This document shows, in pieces, positions 17,131 through 24,828 of a stretch of 64,000 nucleotides of DNA. The notes under the pieces are model-generated. The model saw only the letters and a list, made by a program, of their open reading frames with translations. It had not been told where the DNA came from and made no database searches. Origin of the DNA: VRUE01 sp963704505. Lineage in GTDB: Bacteria; Actinomycetota; Thermoleophilia; Solirubrobacterales; 70-9. How positions within the stretch are numbered: position 1 is the first letter of the stretch; every line of letters begins with the position of its first letter. Made by a program: the position numbers and the translations under genes. Where the stretch lies: the NCBI GenBank assembly GCA_963704505.1, contig OY969912.1, forward strand, positions 1,426,001 through 1,490,000, in the 5' to 3' direction.

Positions 17131-18146
17131 TCCTCGCCCAGCGCCTCACGGCGCAGGGCCTCGCGGGGCAGCCCCTCGCCGATCCGGTGGCGGTTGCCGA
17201 GCGGCTGCTGGCGGTGCAGGGACAGGACCCCAGGGGTGCGCGGCTGGCGATCCGCGCCCGCACCGAGGGGTTCACCGCGGCCGACGTCGATCGGGCGCTG
17301 ACCGAGGACCGCTCGCTGCTGATCACCTGGCTCAACCGAGGCACCCTGCACCTGGTTCGCAGTGAGGATTACCCACTGCTGCAGGCGCTGACGACGCCGC
17401 CTCTGGTGACCGGCAATGCCCGTCGCCTCGCCCAGGAGGGCGTCGATCCGAAGAGCGCCGAGAAGGGCGTGCGCACGATCGAGCGTGCCCTTGCCGACGA
17501 CGGGCCGCTCTCCCGAGTCGAGCTACGTGAGCGCCTCGACTCGGCCGGCGTCAGGACCGAGGGCCAGGCTCTCGTCCACCTGCTGATGCTGACCTGCCTG
17601 CGTGGGATCGCCGTGCGCGGCCCGATGGCCGGCAAACAGCATTGCTACGTCCTCACCCGGGACTGGCTCGGGGAGCCGCCGTCAGTGGATCGCGATACCG
17701 CGCTCGCGGAGCTCGCCCGCCGCTACCTGGTCGGACACGCTCCGGCCGGTGACCGCGACCTGGCGCGCTGGGCGGGCCTGCCGCTGCGCGACGTGCGCGC
17801 CGGCCTCGCCGCTATTGCCGACGAGCTCGAGCAGCGCGACGACGGGCTGGTCGAGCTGAAGGGAAGCCCGCCCGCCGAGGAGCTGCCGCCGCCTCGGCTG
17901 CTCGGTCCCTTCGACCCGGTCTTGCTCGGCTGGACCTCGCGTGAGGAGATCACCGGGCCGCACACCCAGCTCGTCACGACCAATGGGATCTTCCGGCCCT
18001 TCGCGATGGTCGACGGGCGCGCGGTCGCCACCTGGCGCCACACCGGGGGGAAGGTCGAGATCGAGCCGTTGGGGCGGATCTCAAAGACTGCGCGGTCCGC
18101 TCTCGACGCGGACGCGGCCGCGGTCGAGGCGTTCCTGGCGGGCTAG
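17130..18146 (+). CDS. Winged-helix DNA-binding / AlkZ-family DNA glycosylase-like protein, probable ATC start
   Basis: A protein of the HTH_42/AlkZ superfamily (winged helix repeats; characterised members excise alkylated or cross-linked bases). It has the early signature LLAVQGQDPRGARLAIRART, where Q-x-Q (about residues 30-32) corresponds to the family's catalytic motif, then a NRGTLHLV segment and a C-terminal LLGPFDPVLLGWTSREE. The first GTG (17187) would cut into the conserved first helix; the frame upstream reads LAQRLTAQGLAGQPLADP and continues to ATC 17130, which overlaps the FKBP stop as TGATC. I therefore place the start at 17130 (338 residues). Overlaps the convergent SRPBCC gene by 4 bp. 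Confidence 0.8.
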   Translation: MLAQRLTAQGLAGQPLADPVAVAERLLAVQGQDPRGARLAIRARTEGFTAADVDRALTEDRSLLITWLNRGTLHLVRSEDYPLLQALTTPPLVTGNARRLAQEGVDPKSAEKGVRTIERALADDGPLSRVELRERLDSAGVRTEGQALVHLLMLTCLRGIAVRGPMAGKQHCYVLTRDWLGEPPSVDRDTALAELARRYLVGHAPAGDRDLARWAGLPLRDVRAGLAAIADELEQRDDGLVELKGSPPAEELPPPRLLGPFDPVLLGWTSREEITGPHTQLVTTNGIFRPFAMVDGRAVATWRHTGGKVEIEPLGRISKTARSALDADAAAVEAFLAG

Positions 18147-18592
18147 GAGGCCTCGGCCTCGATCGCGGACTTGATCGAGGCGGCGAATTCGTCCGCTCCT
18201 TTGCGCGCCGAGCGCAGGGCCATGCCGACCAGGAGCTTGCCGAAGCCGCGCCCCTCGAGACGGTTGAAGAAGGAGACCTCGGTTCCCTCGCCGGCGGGGA
18301 CGAGGTCGTAACCGCCTTCGGTGACGTGCACCGGGCTCTTGCTGAGCTCCTTCCAGCGGATCTTCGTCGGCGGCTCGACCTGGGTCAGTTCGAACTCGTG
18401 CTTCTGCTTGATGCCGACGTCGTTGGCGACGCTGGCGTAGACGGTGCCGGCGTCGGGCGGCCCGTCGGTCTTCTTCTCGATCTCGACGATCCGCTTGCTG
18501 AACTTCTTGTCGTTCTGACCGTCGAGGAGGAAGGCGAAGACCTCGGCGATCGGCCGGTCGACCTTCACCGTTGCTCCGAAGTGGTCGCTCAC
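18143..18592 (-). CDS. SRPBCC family protein
   Basis: A 149-residue START/polyketide-cyclase fold protein. The hydrophobic-cavity fold is indicated by the opening FGATVKVDRPIAEVFAFLLD, central strand pattern (EFELTQVEPPTKIRWKEL) and long C-terminal helix. Members bind hydrophobic ligands or act as small cyclases; the ligand is not evident. GTG start at 18592. Its 3' end overlaps the AlkZ-like gene by 4 bp. Confidence 0.8.
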   Translation of the reverse strand: MSDHFGATVKVDRPIAEVFAFLLDGQNDKKFSKRIVEIEKKTDGPPDAGTVYASVANDVGIKQKHEFELTQVEPPTKIRWKELSKSPVHVTEGGYDLVPAGEGTEVSFFNRLEGRGFGKLLVGMALRSARKGADEFAASIKSAIEAEAS

Positions 18593-18616
18593 CCGAGTGG
18601 TTCTATCAGGCGGGGG

Positions 18617-19903
18617 TCAGGTGGGCGGAGCGGCGGGCGGCAGCCGTCGTCCCCAAAGCGACGGCGGCAGGTGGCGCGGGCACTCCCGGCCGCTGCCGAT
18701 GCAGATCACCTTTTCGGAGCCGCGGAGGCTGACGTGGCCGCGCCCGGCCCGCATTTCGGAGGAGAAGCGCGGGTCGACCCGGAAGTTGTTGTAGACGGTG
18801 CCGTCCTGCCGGGTCGTGCCGACCACTGCGCCGATCTTCCAGCCATGGAAGAGGACCGGGGTTCCGATCGGCAGGTGGGGAGCGTTGCCGACCGAGTGGT
18901 AGAGGCTGAATTCTCCGCGAGCGGCGGCTTCGACCGACCTGTCGTCGCGGCGGTGATGGCCGAAGATCGCGAAGGCGACGAAGAGCACCGCGAAGAGGAC
19001 GAGGATCGGGACGCCGATCCGCAGGATCCACGACTTGCGCCCGGCCCGCCCGGTGAAGGGGTTTTCCAGGTCGGCCGGGGCGAAGCCGCCGGTCGGGGCG
19101 TCGATCGCAAAGCGGTAGAGGGCGACGGCGAAGACCTGGCGGGCGGCCACCGCCACGGTGGAGAGGAGGATTCCGCCGACGATCGCGAAGGCCAACAGGG
19201 AGAACCCGGGGGCGGGGTATTTCTCGGTGAGCGCCAGGCCGGCCCCCGCCACCACGCAGAGCGGGATCGAGACGATCGCCGCCCAGCCGCCGATCGCGAC
19301 GGTCCCGGTCAGCCCTTCGCCCCAGCGCGCTTTGACGATCGAAGCGGAGCGTTTGGCGGCGTCCCCGGCGCCGACCCCTTCCATCGCCAGCATCGGAACG
19401 ACGAAGATGGTCGCCAAGCCCCAGGCCGCTCCCGCCAGCCAGCCGACGATGCGCCCGCCACCGGGTAGGCGACTCGCGATCTGGGCGATGATCGCGCCGA
19501 TCACCGCCGTGATCAGCGCCCAGGCCGCGATCTGCCTGCGTTTGCCGAACGCGATCCGGATCGCCTCGCGGGCGCCCATCGGCTCGTCGTCGAGGGCGGC
19601 GCTCGCCGCGCAGGCGAGGGCGACGTTGAAGAAGATGCCGACGAGAATCGCCGGGTAGTAGGCGACCAGCGCGATCAGGCCGAAGTGGGTGTTGTGATGG
19701 CGGCCGCCGGGGGAGAAGTAACCGGCAAAGTAGAGGACGAGCAGGGAGATGGCGGTCGAGAAGGCGACGCCGATGAACGCGAGCAACAGCATCGTGTGAT
19801 CGCGCCGGATCAGCGTCCAGGCGATCTTGGTCAGGCGCCAGCCGCGCCGGACCTTGCCCTCGCTGCCGGGCGTACCGCTCGTGAGCGTCGTTGACGCCTC
19901 CAC
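18617..19903 (-). CDS. DUF6159 family membrane protein with extra C-terminal domain
   Basis: A 428-residue membrane protein. It opens with VRRGWRLTKIAWTLIRRDHT, closely matching RIRRGWELTKKSWGLLRSHP of the gene at 38782-39648, and the six-or-so helices that follow are also alike (RFAI..PTGGF.P.DLE near the end of the shared part matches RYALEGQAVGGFTAEELE). After it, a further membrane segment (about 305-325) leads to a roughly 100-residue extracytoplasmic domain with LPIGTPVLFHGWKIGAVV, faintly like the strand pair of MlaD/MCE domains. Function is unknown. GTG 19903 has GATATT 6 nt upstream. The longer upstream frame is antisense to glyS and rejected. Confidence 0.75.
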   Translation of the reverse strand: MEASTTLTSGTPGSEGKVRRGWRLTKIAWTLIRRDHTMLLLAFIGVAFSTAISLLVLYFAGYFSPGGRHHNTHFGLIALVAYYPAILVGIFFNVALACAASAALDDEPMGAREAIRIAFGKRRQIAAWALITAVIGAIIAQIASRLPGGGRIVGWLAGAAWGLATIFVVPMLAMEGVGAGDAAKRSASIVKARWGEGLTGTVAIGGWAAIVSIPLCVVAGAGLALTEKYPAPGFSLLAFAIVGGILLSTVAVAARQVFAVALYRFAIDAPTGGFAPADLENPFTGRAGRKSWILRIGVPILVLFAVLFVAFAIFGHHRRDDRSVEAAARGEFSLYHSVGNAPHLPIGTPVLFHGWKIGAVVGTTRQDGTVYNNFRVDPRFSSEMRAGRGHVSLRGSEKVICIGSGRECPRHLPPSLWGRRLPPAAPPT

Positions 19904-19940
19904 CCCCGGAATATCGGCAGCCCCGGCCGAGGCTTGATTC

Positions 19941-21338
19941 TCAGGCGTCGAGCTTCGGGCTCGACCAGGGAGCGGTGAGCCGCGACCCGATCTCGCCGCC
20001 GACATCAGAGGCCGGCAGGCGGGTCTGCTCGAGCGTGTCACGGTCGCGCAGGGTGACGGTGTCGTCTTCCATGGTCTGATGGTCGACGGTGATGCCCCAG
20101 GGGGTTCCGATCTCATCCTGGCGGCGGTAGCGCTTGCCGATCGAGCCGCCCTCGTCGAACTCGGTGGTGATCCCGCGGCGGCGCAGCTCGGTGAAGATCT
20201 CCCGCGCCTTCTCCGGCATCCCCTCCTTGGAGACCAGCGGCAGGACGGCGACCTTGACCGGCGCCAGTCGTGGGTGCAGGCGCAGGACCGTGCGCTGCCG
20301 CCCCTCGACCTCCTCGACCTCGTAGGAGTCGACGAGGAAGGCAAGCGTGGCGCGGTCGGCGCCGGCGGCCGGCTCGATCACGTGGGGGACGTAACGCTCT
20401 TTCGTCTGTTGGTCGAAGTACTCGAGCTTCTCGCCGCTGAACTTGGCGTGCTGGGTGAGGTCGAAATCGCCGCGGTTGGCGATCCCCTCCAGCTCGGACC
20501 AGCCGATCGGGAAGAGGTACTCGACGTCGCTGGTGCCGGATGAGTAGTGGGAGAGCTCATCCGCGTCATGGGGGCGGACCCGGAGGAAGTCGGGACGGAT
20601 GCCGAGCTCCAGGTACCAGCGGTGGCGTTCCTCGATCCAGGTCCGGTACCACTGGTCGGCGTCGGTGGGGGGGACGAAGAACTCCATCTCCATCTGCTCG
20701 AACTCGCGGGTGCGAAAGATGAAGTTGCCGGGGGTGATCTCGTTGCGGAAGGACTTGCCGACCTGAGCGATCCCGAAGGGCGGCTTCTTGCGGGCGAAGC
20801 CGAGCACGTTCTTGAAGTTGATGAAGATGCCCTGCGCGGTCTCCGGCCGCAGGTAGACCTCGGAGCCCTCGCCGGCGACCGGACCGACGTGGGTCTCGAA
20901 CATGAGGTTGAACTGACGCGGCTCTGAGAGCTCGCCACCGCACTGCGGACAGCGCAGTTCGGCGTCGGGGTCGCCGCCCTCGGCCTCGATCGCCTCGCGC
21001 AGGTGATCCTCGCGCCAGCGCTTCTTGCAGTCGCCCAGGCACTGCACCAGCGGGTCGGTGAAGCCCTCGAGGTGGCCCGACGCCTCCCACACTTTGGGGT
21101 GCTGGAGGATCGCCGAGTCGAGGGCGACGATGTCATCGCGCTCGACCAGCATCGCCCGCCACCACTCGGCCTTGACGTTGTTCTTCAGCAGCACCCCGTA
21201 GTGCCCGTAGTCGTAGGTCGAGCCGAGCCCGCCGTAGATCTCCGAGGAGGGAAAGACGAAGCCCCTGCGCTTGCAGAGAGCGACGATCTCCTCCATCGAG
21301 ACGTCCGCTGCCGGGTTCCCCTGCTCGGTCGCTGCCAT
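19941..21338 (-). CDS. glyS: Glycine--tRNA ligase (dimeric, alpha2 type)
   Basis: A 465-residue class II aminoacyl-tRNA synthetase charging tRNA-Gly. It contains the N-terminal glycine-specific part (RRGFVFPSSEIYGG), an inserted zinc-ribbon-like pair of CxxC motifs (CLGDC, CPQCGGEL), motif 2 around FRNEITPGNFIFRTREF, motif 3 around GWSELEGIANRGDFDL, and the C-terminal anticodon-binding domain (LAPVKVAVLPL to the end). Length is normal for the alpha2 form, so no separate alpha/beta subunits are expected. TACGGT (21345-21350, minus strand) lies 6 nt before ATG 21338: leaderless. Divergent from the FmdB-family gene. Confidence 0.97.
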   Translation of the reverse strand: MAATEQGNPAADVSMEEIVALCKRRGFVFPSSEIYGGLGSTYDYGHYGVLLKNNVKAEWWRAMLVERDDIVALDSAILQHPKVWEASGHLEGFTDPLVQCLGDCKKRWREDHLREAIEAEGGDPDAELRCPQCGGELSEPRQFNLMFETHVGPVAGEGSEVYLRPETAQGIFINFKNVLGFARKKPPFGIAQVGKSFRNEITPGNFIFRTREFEQMEMEFFVPPTDADQWYRTWIEERHRWYLELGIRPDFLRVRPHDADELSHYSSGTSDVEYLFPIGWSELEGIANRGDFDLTQHAKFSGEKLEYFDQQTKERYVPHVIEPAAGADRATLAFLVDSYEVEEVEGRQRTVLRLHPRLAPVKVAVLPLVSKEGMPEKAREIFTELRRRGITTEFDEGGSIGKRYRRQDEIGTPWGITVDHQTMEDDTVTLRDRDTLEQTRLPASDVGGEIGSRLTAPWSSPKLDA

Positions 21339-21344
21339 GCCGGA

Positions 21345-21364
21345 ACCGTACCGACTGCGATAAT
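21345..21364. promoter_or_regulatory. Divergent -10 boxes of glyS and the FmdB gene
   Basis: Minus strand TACGGT (21350-21345) is 6 nt from the glyS ATG. Plus strand GATAAT (21359-21364) is 12 nt from the ATG at 21377. The two promoters share 20 bp, so expression of the two genes is likely linked. Confidence 0.45.
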
Positions 21365-21376
21365 CGCCGACTCCCG

Positions 21377-21706
21377 ATGCCGATCTACGAGTACAAATGC
21401 GAGAACGGTCACGTCTTCGACGCGATGCAGCGGATGAGCGACGAGCCGCTGACCGAGTGCCAGGAGTGCGGCGCCCCGGTCGTTCGGGTCCTCCACTCTC
21501 CGGCGGTCCACTTCAAGGGCTCGGGCTTCTACAACACCGACTACGGCAAACAGAAGACCGGCGCCAACAGCGGGTCGGGCTCCGATAGCTCGGGCGAGTC
21601 GCAGTCGGACTCGGGAAAGAGCTCCTCCGAGTCCGGCTCGTCCGACTCGAAGTCCTCGGACTCGAAGTCCGGCGACTCGAAGGCCAAGGCCTCCAGCGCC
21701 GACTAG
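21377..21706 (+). CDS. FmdB family zinc-ribbon protein with Ser-rich tail
   Basis: A 109-residue protein. The first 55 residues are the FmdB zinc ribbon: MPIYEYKCENGHVFDAMQRM, ligands C8, C28 and C31 (CQECG) with H12 as likely fourth, then VHFKGSGFYNTDY. The tail from about residue 62 is almost only S, D, G and K and must be disordered. FmdB was named for a formamide-linked regulatory role, but most members are uncharacterised. Convergent with the LCP gene, overlapping by 4 bp. Confidence 0.88.
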   Translation: MPIYEYKCENGHVFDAMQRMSDEPLTECQECGAPVVRVLHSPAVHFKGSGFYNTDYGKQKTGANSGSGSDSSGESQSDSGKSSSESGSSDSKSSDSKSGDSKAKASSAD

Positions 21707-22947
21707 CCGTTCATGAGGCGGTTGACCGCCTTCTTGCGAACCGAGTCCGGCACTTCGGTGCTGCCGCCAGGGCCTTCGCCGCATTCCCCGTTCGCGCAGA
21801 GCACGTCGGTGTCGGCGCTGCCGCCGATCGCCGCCGAGAGCACCAACTGCGGCATCGTGAAGAAGCCCATGTCGCTGACGAAGGCCTTCGGCGCGTCCCA
21901 GCCGATGATCGGGCCCTTGATGAAGTTGTAGGGGATCCGCAGCGGGTCGGTGAGGCGGCCTTTGATCCCGTTGATCACGTCCTGCTGGGCCTTCTCGCGG
22001 TCGTAGTCGTTGTAGCCGAGGGTGTAGGCGCTCGTCCCGGTTCCCGGGCATTCGCTCGGCTCGCGGGTGCGGGCGTAGACCAGGGCCTGTTCGCCGTCGA
22101 GGGTGTTCTCGCCCTTCCCGAGTCTCAGTGTGTAGCCGCCCTGGCCGCCGCCGGCGCCGCCGGAGATGTCGGTGCAGAGCTTGTTGGGGACGTTGACTTC
22201 GACCCCGCCGACCGCGTCGATCAGGTCTTCGAAGCCGGTGAAGTCGACGATCGCGACGTGGTCGACGTCGATGCCGAGGAACTGCTCGACCGTTTCGATC
22301 TGCAGCTTGGCGCCGCCGAAGGAGAAGGCGGCATTGATTTTCGTCGATTCGTGGCCGGGGATTTCGGCGTAGCTGTCTCGCGGGATCGAGAGTTTGCGGA
22401 AGGCGCCGCCGCCGGCCCGGATCAACATCAGCGTGTCGGCCCTGTATTCGCCGGCTTCGCAGCCGTCGTGAGGGGCGTCTCCGTGCGACTGCTGTTCGAA
22501 GCACTTCTTCTTGTGCGGGGCGCCGGGCTCCTTGGTGTCGGGCGGGCGGGCGTCGGTCCCCAGGACCAGGATCGTCTGCGCGCTGGGAAGGAGCAACGGG
22601 TTGCCGTGCAGCGCGTCCTTCGCTTCTCCGGAGAGCTTGAAGGCCTGAAGCTGGGCGGACACGGCGAAGGCGAGGAAGCTGAGCGCGATCCAACCTGCGG
22701 CCGCAATGCCGACCCATTTGAGCGCGCGCCTCGACGGTGTTCCGGGCCTCGGCATCCTGAAGCGACGGCCGCCCCCTCCGCGGTCGTCACCGCCGGAGTC
22801 CTTCTTCGAGCCGGGGCGCAGGTCGCGCAGGTCCGACCCCTCAGGCTTGCGCAGGCGCGCGAGGAAGCCCTTCCGCTGCCGGAAGACCTTGTACTCGGGC
22901 TGCCCGGAGGGCACCCCATCGGGCCGCTGCTCGCCGTTCTCGGGCAT
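21703..22947 (-). CDS. LytR-CpsA-Psr (LCP) family glycopolymer transferase
   Basis: A 414-residue membrane-anchored enzyme. LCP proteins attach glycopolymers (teichoic acid, arabinogalactan or capsule) from lipid carriers to peptidoglycan on the outer face of the membrane. A cytoplasmic, charged N-terminus (about 1-72) precedes one helix (about 77-97). The LCP core shows TILVLGTDARP, YRADTLMLI, LSIPRDSYAEIPGHESTKIN and ENTLDGEQALVYARTRE, containing the conserved Asp/Arg residues that bind the pyrophosphate lipid. It is the only wall-assembly gene in this part and lies divergent from a ROK kinase. Confidence 0.93.
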   Translation of the reverse strand: MPENGEQRPDGVPSGQPEYKVFRQRKGFLARLRKPEGSDLRDLRPGSKKDSGGDDRGGGGRRFRMPRPGTPSRRALKWVGIAAAGWIALSFLAFAVSAQLQAFKLSGEAKDALHGNPLLLPSAQTILVLGTDARPPDTKEPGAPHKKKCFEQQSHGDAPHDGCEAGEYRADTLMLIRAGGGAFRKLSIPRDSYAEIPGHESTKINAAFSFGGAKLQIETVEQFLGIDVDHVAIVDFTGFEDLIDAVGGVEVNVPNKLCTDISGGAGGGQGGYTLRLGKGENTLDGEQALVYARTREPSECPGTGTSAYTLGYNDYDREKAQQDVINGIKGRLTDPLRIPYNFIKGPIIGWDAPKAFVSDMGFFTMPQLVLSAAIGGSADTDVLCANGECGEGPGGSTEVPDSVRKKAVNRLMNG

Positions 22948-23012
22948 AAAGGGCTAGAAATCATGGCGATGGCCGCGGTCGACTGCACTCAGATGCCTTT
23001 TTGGGCGCGCTC

Positions 23013-23981
23013 GTGAGCACCGTCCAAACGATCGGCGTCGACCTCGGCGGCACCAAGATGCTCGTCGGTGTGCTGGATGCCGACTCCGACGTCTCCTATG
23101 AGAGCCGTGAGGCTTCGACCGGCCAGACCGAGGATCAGCTCGTCGACCTTCTCGTGCGCCAGATCGGCGAGGCCACCGAGGCGCAGCCCGGGGTCGTGGC
23201 GGTCGGGCTCGGAATCCCGGCGACGATCGACCACGATCGCGGGATCGCGATCTCCGCGGTCAACCTGCCGATCGACAATCTGCCGATCCGCGAGCTCACC
23301 GAGGAGAGGACCAAGCTGCCGGTCTTCGTCGACAACGACGCCAACGCCGCCGCGCTGGCCGAGCATCTCTTCGGCGCCGCGCGCGGCGCCGACAACGCGG
23401 TGCTGCTGACGATCGGAACCGGCATCGGCGGGGGGTTGATCCTGGGCGGCGAGATCTACAGGGGCGCGACCGGGGCGGGCGCCGAGCTCGGGCACGTCGT
23501 GATCGCCATGGACGGGCTCCCCTGCCAGGGGAACTGCCCCGGTCAGGGGTGCGTCGAGACCTACGCTTCGGGAACGGCGCTGGGTCGGGAAGGCCGCGCC
23601 GCGGCCGAGAGCGCACCGGATTCGGTGCTCGGGGCGATGCTCGCCGACGGCAAGGAGATCGACGGCAAGGCGGTCACCGAGGCGGCGCTGTCCGGTGACA
23701 AGACCGCGATCGGCGTCTTCGACCTGGTCGGCGGCCGGCTCGGGGTTGCCCTGACCAGCTTCGCCAACATCTTCGAGCCCGAGGTCTTCGTGATCGGTGG
23801 CGGTGTGATGGCGGCGGGCGACCTGCTGCTCGAGCCCGCCCGCCGCGAACTGCGCAAGCGAGCATTGACGCCGATGAAGGACACGCCGGTCGTCGCCGCC
23901 GAGCTCGGCCCGGACGCGGGCATGATCGGCGCCGCGGCGATGGGGCGGATCGAACTCGAACGAGGACAGGGCGGAGGCTGA
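23013..23981 (+). CDS. ROK family sugar kinase (glucokinase-like)
   Basis: A 322-residue cytosolic kinase, probably phosphorylating glucose with ATP. It shows the phosphate-binding start TIGVDLGGTKMLVGVLDAD, VDNDANAAALAE with the catalytic Asp, the GTGIGGGLI loop, the ROK signature ELGHVVIAMDG, and the zinc motif CQGNCPGQGC. No N-terminal helix-turn-helix, so a kinase rather than a ROK repressor. GTG 23013 is preferred over TTG 23001 because it starts just before the first strand. Stop and rsmI start overlap (TGATG). Confidence 0.9.
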   Translation: MSTVQTIGVDLGGTKMLVGVLDADSDVSYESREASTGQTEDQLVDLLVRQIGEATEAQPGVVAVGLGIPATIDHDRGIAISAVNLPIDNLPIRELTEERTKLPVFVDNDANAAALAEHLFGAARGADNAVLLTIGTGIGGGLILGGEIYRGATGAGAELGHVVIAMDGLPCQGNCPGQGCVETYASGTALGREGRAAAESAPDSVLGAMLADGKEIDGKAVTEAALSGDKTAIGVFDLVGGRLGVALTSFANIFEPEVFVIGGGVMAAGDLLLEPARRELRKRALTPMKDTPVVAAELGPDAGMIGAAAMGRIELERGQGGG

Positions 23982-24808
23982 TGCCCGGCGAGCTGATCGT
24001 CTGCCCGACCCCGATCGGCAACCTCGAAGACCTCACACCCAGGGCTCGGGACGCTCTCGTCTCGGCCGACTACATCGCCTGTGAGGACACCCGGCGGACC
24101 GGTGGCCTGCTCGACAAGCTCGGGATCCGCCCGGCGCCGCCGCTGATCTCAAACCACGAGGGCAACGAAACGGCGCGGGCGACCGAGCTCGCCCAGCAGA
24201 TCGAGCGCGGCGCCCGGGTCGTGCTCGTCTCCGACGCCGGCATGCCGGCGATCTCCGACCCGGGCTTCCGGCTGATCCGCCGCTGCCTCGAGCGTGCCCT
24301 CGACGTCACCGTCCTGCCCGGCCCCTCGGTCGTCCCGGTCGCGCTCGTCGCCTCGGGCCTGCCCACCGACCGCTGGCGCTTCGAGGGCTTCCTGCCCAAG
24401 CGCTCGGAGGCGATGGAGCAGGTGCTGCGCTCCGACGTGACTGTCGTCGCCTTCGAGAGCCCGCGCCGGATCGGCGACTCGCTCGCCGCGCTCGCCGCGA
24501 TCGCCCCGGACCGCCCGACCGCCGTCTGCCGCGAGCTGACCAAGATGCACGAGGAGGTCTCGCGCGGCTCGCTCGCCGAACTGGCCCGTCGCTTCCGCGG
24601 CGATGTGAAAGGCGAGATCGTGCTGGTCATCGGCCCGGCCACCTCCGACGCCCACGACCAGGACGTCGGCTTCGCCGTCGATGCGCTCCGCCACCTGGTC
24701 CAGTCCGGCGCCCGGCCGCGCGCCGCTGCCAGCGTCGTCGCCGCCCTCACCGGTACCAGGGCGAACGACCTCTACCGGGCGCTGACCGGCAGGGAGGCCC
24801 GGCAGTAG
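23981..24808 (+). CDS. rsmI: 16S rRNA (cytidine(1402)-2'-O)-methyltransferase
   Basis: A 275-residue SAM-dependent enzyme of the tetrapyrrole-methylase fold that 2'-O-methylates C1402 in the ribosomal P site. It shows the N-terminal signature LIVCPTPIGNLEDLTPRA, CEDTRRTGGLL, VLVSDAGMPAISDPG, LPGPSVVPVALVASGLPTD and FESPRRIG. Start ATG 23981 overlaps the preceding stop by one base, giving translational coupling to the sugar kinase. The adjacency of rsmI and metG is common in actinobacteria. Confidence 0.95.
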   Translation: MPGELIVCPTPIGNLEDLTPRARDALVSADYIACEDTRRTGGLLDKLGIRPAPPLISNHEGNETARATELAQQIERGARVVLVSDAGMPAISDPGFRLIRRCLERALDVTVLPGPSVVPVALVASGLPTDRWRFEGFLPKRSEAMEQVLRSDVTVVAFESPRRIGDSLAALAAIAPDRPTAVCRELTKMHEEVSRGSLAELARRFRGDVKGEIVLVIGPATSDAHDQDVGFAVDALRHLVQSGARPRAAASVVAALTGTRANDLYRALTGREARQ

Positions 24809-24816
24809 GACGCCGA

Positions 24817-24822
24817 TAGCCT
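24817..24822 (+). promoter_or_regulatory. -10 box of leaderless metG
   Basis: TAGCCT ends 6 nt before GTG 24829. No ribosome site lies between the rsmI stop (24808) and the GTG. Confidence 0.5.
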
Positions 24823-24828
24823 GGCCTC

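Noticed and set aside
21580..21705. Repeated TCG/GACTCG units as a possible non-coding repeat
   Set aside because: It is the in-frame, Ser/Asp/Lys-rich disordered tail of the FmdB-family protein.
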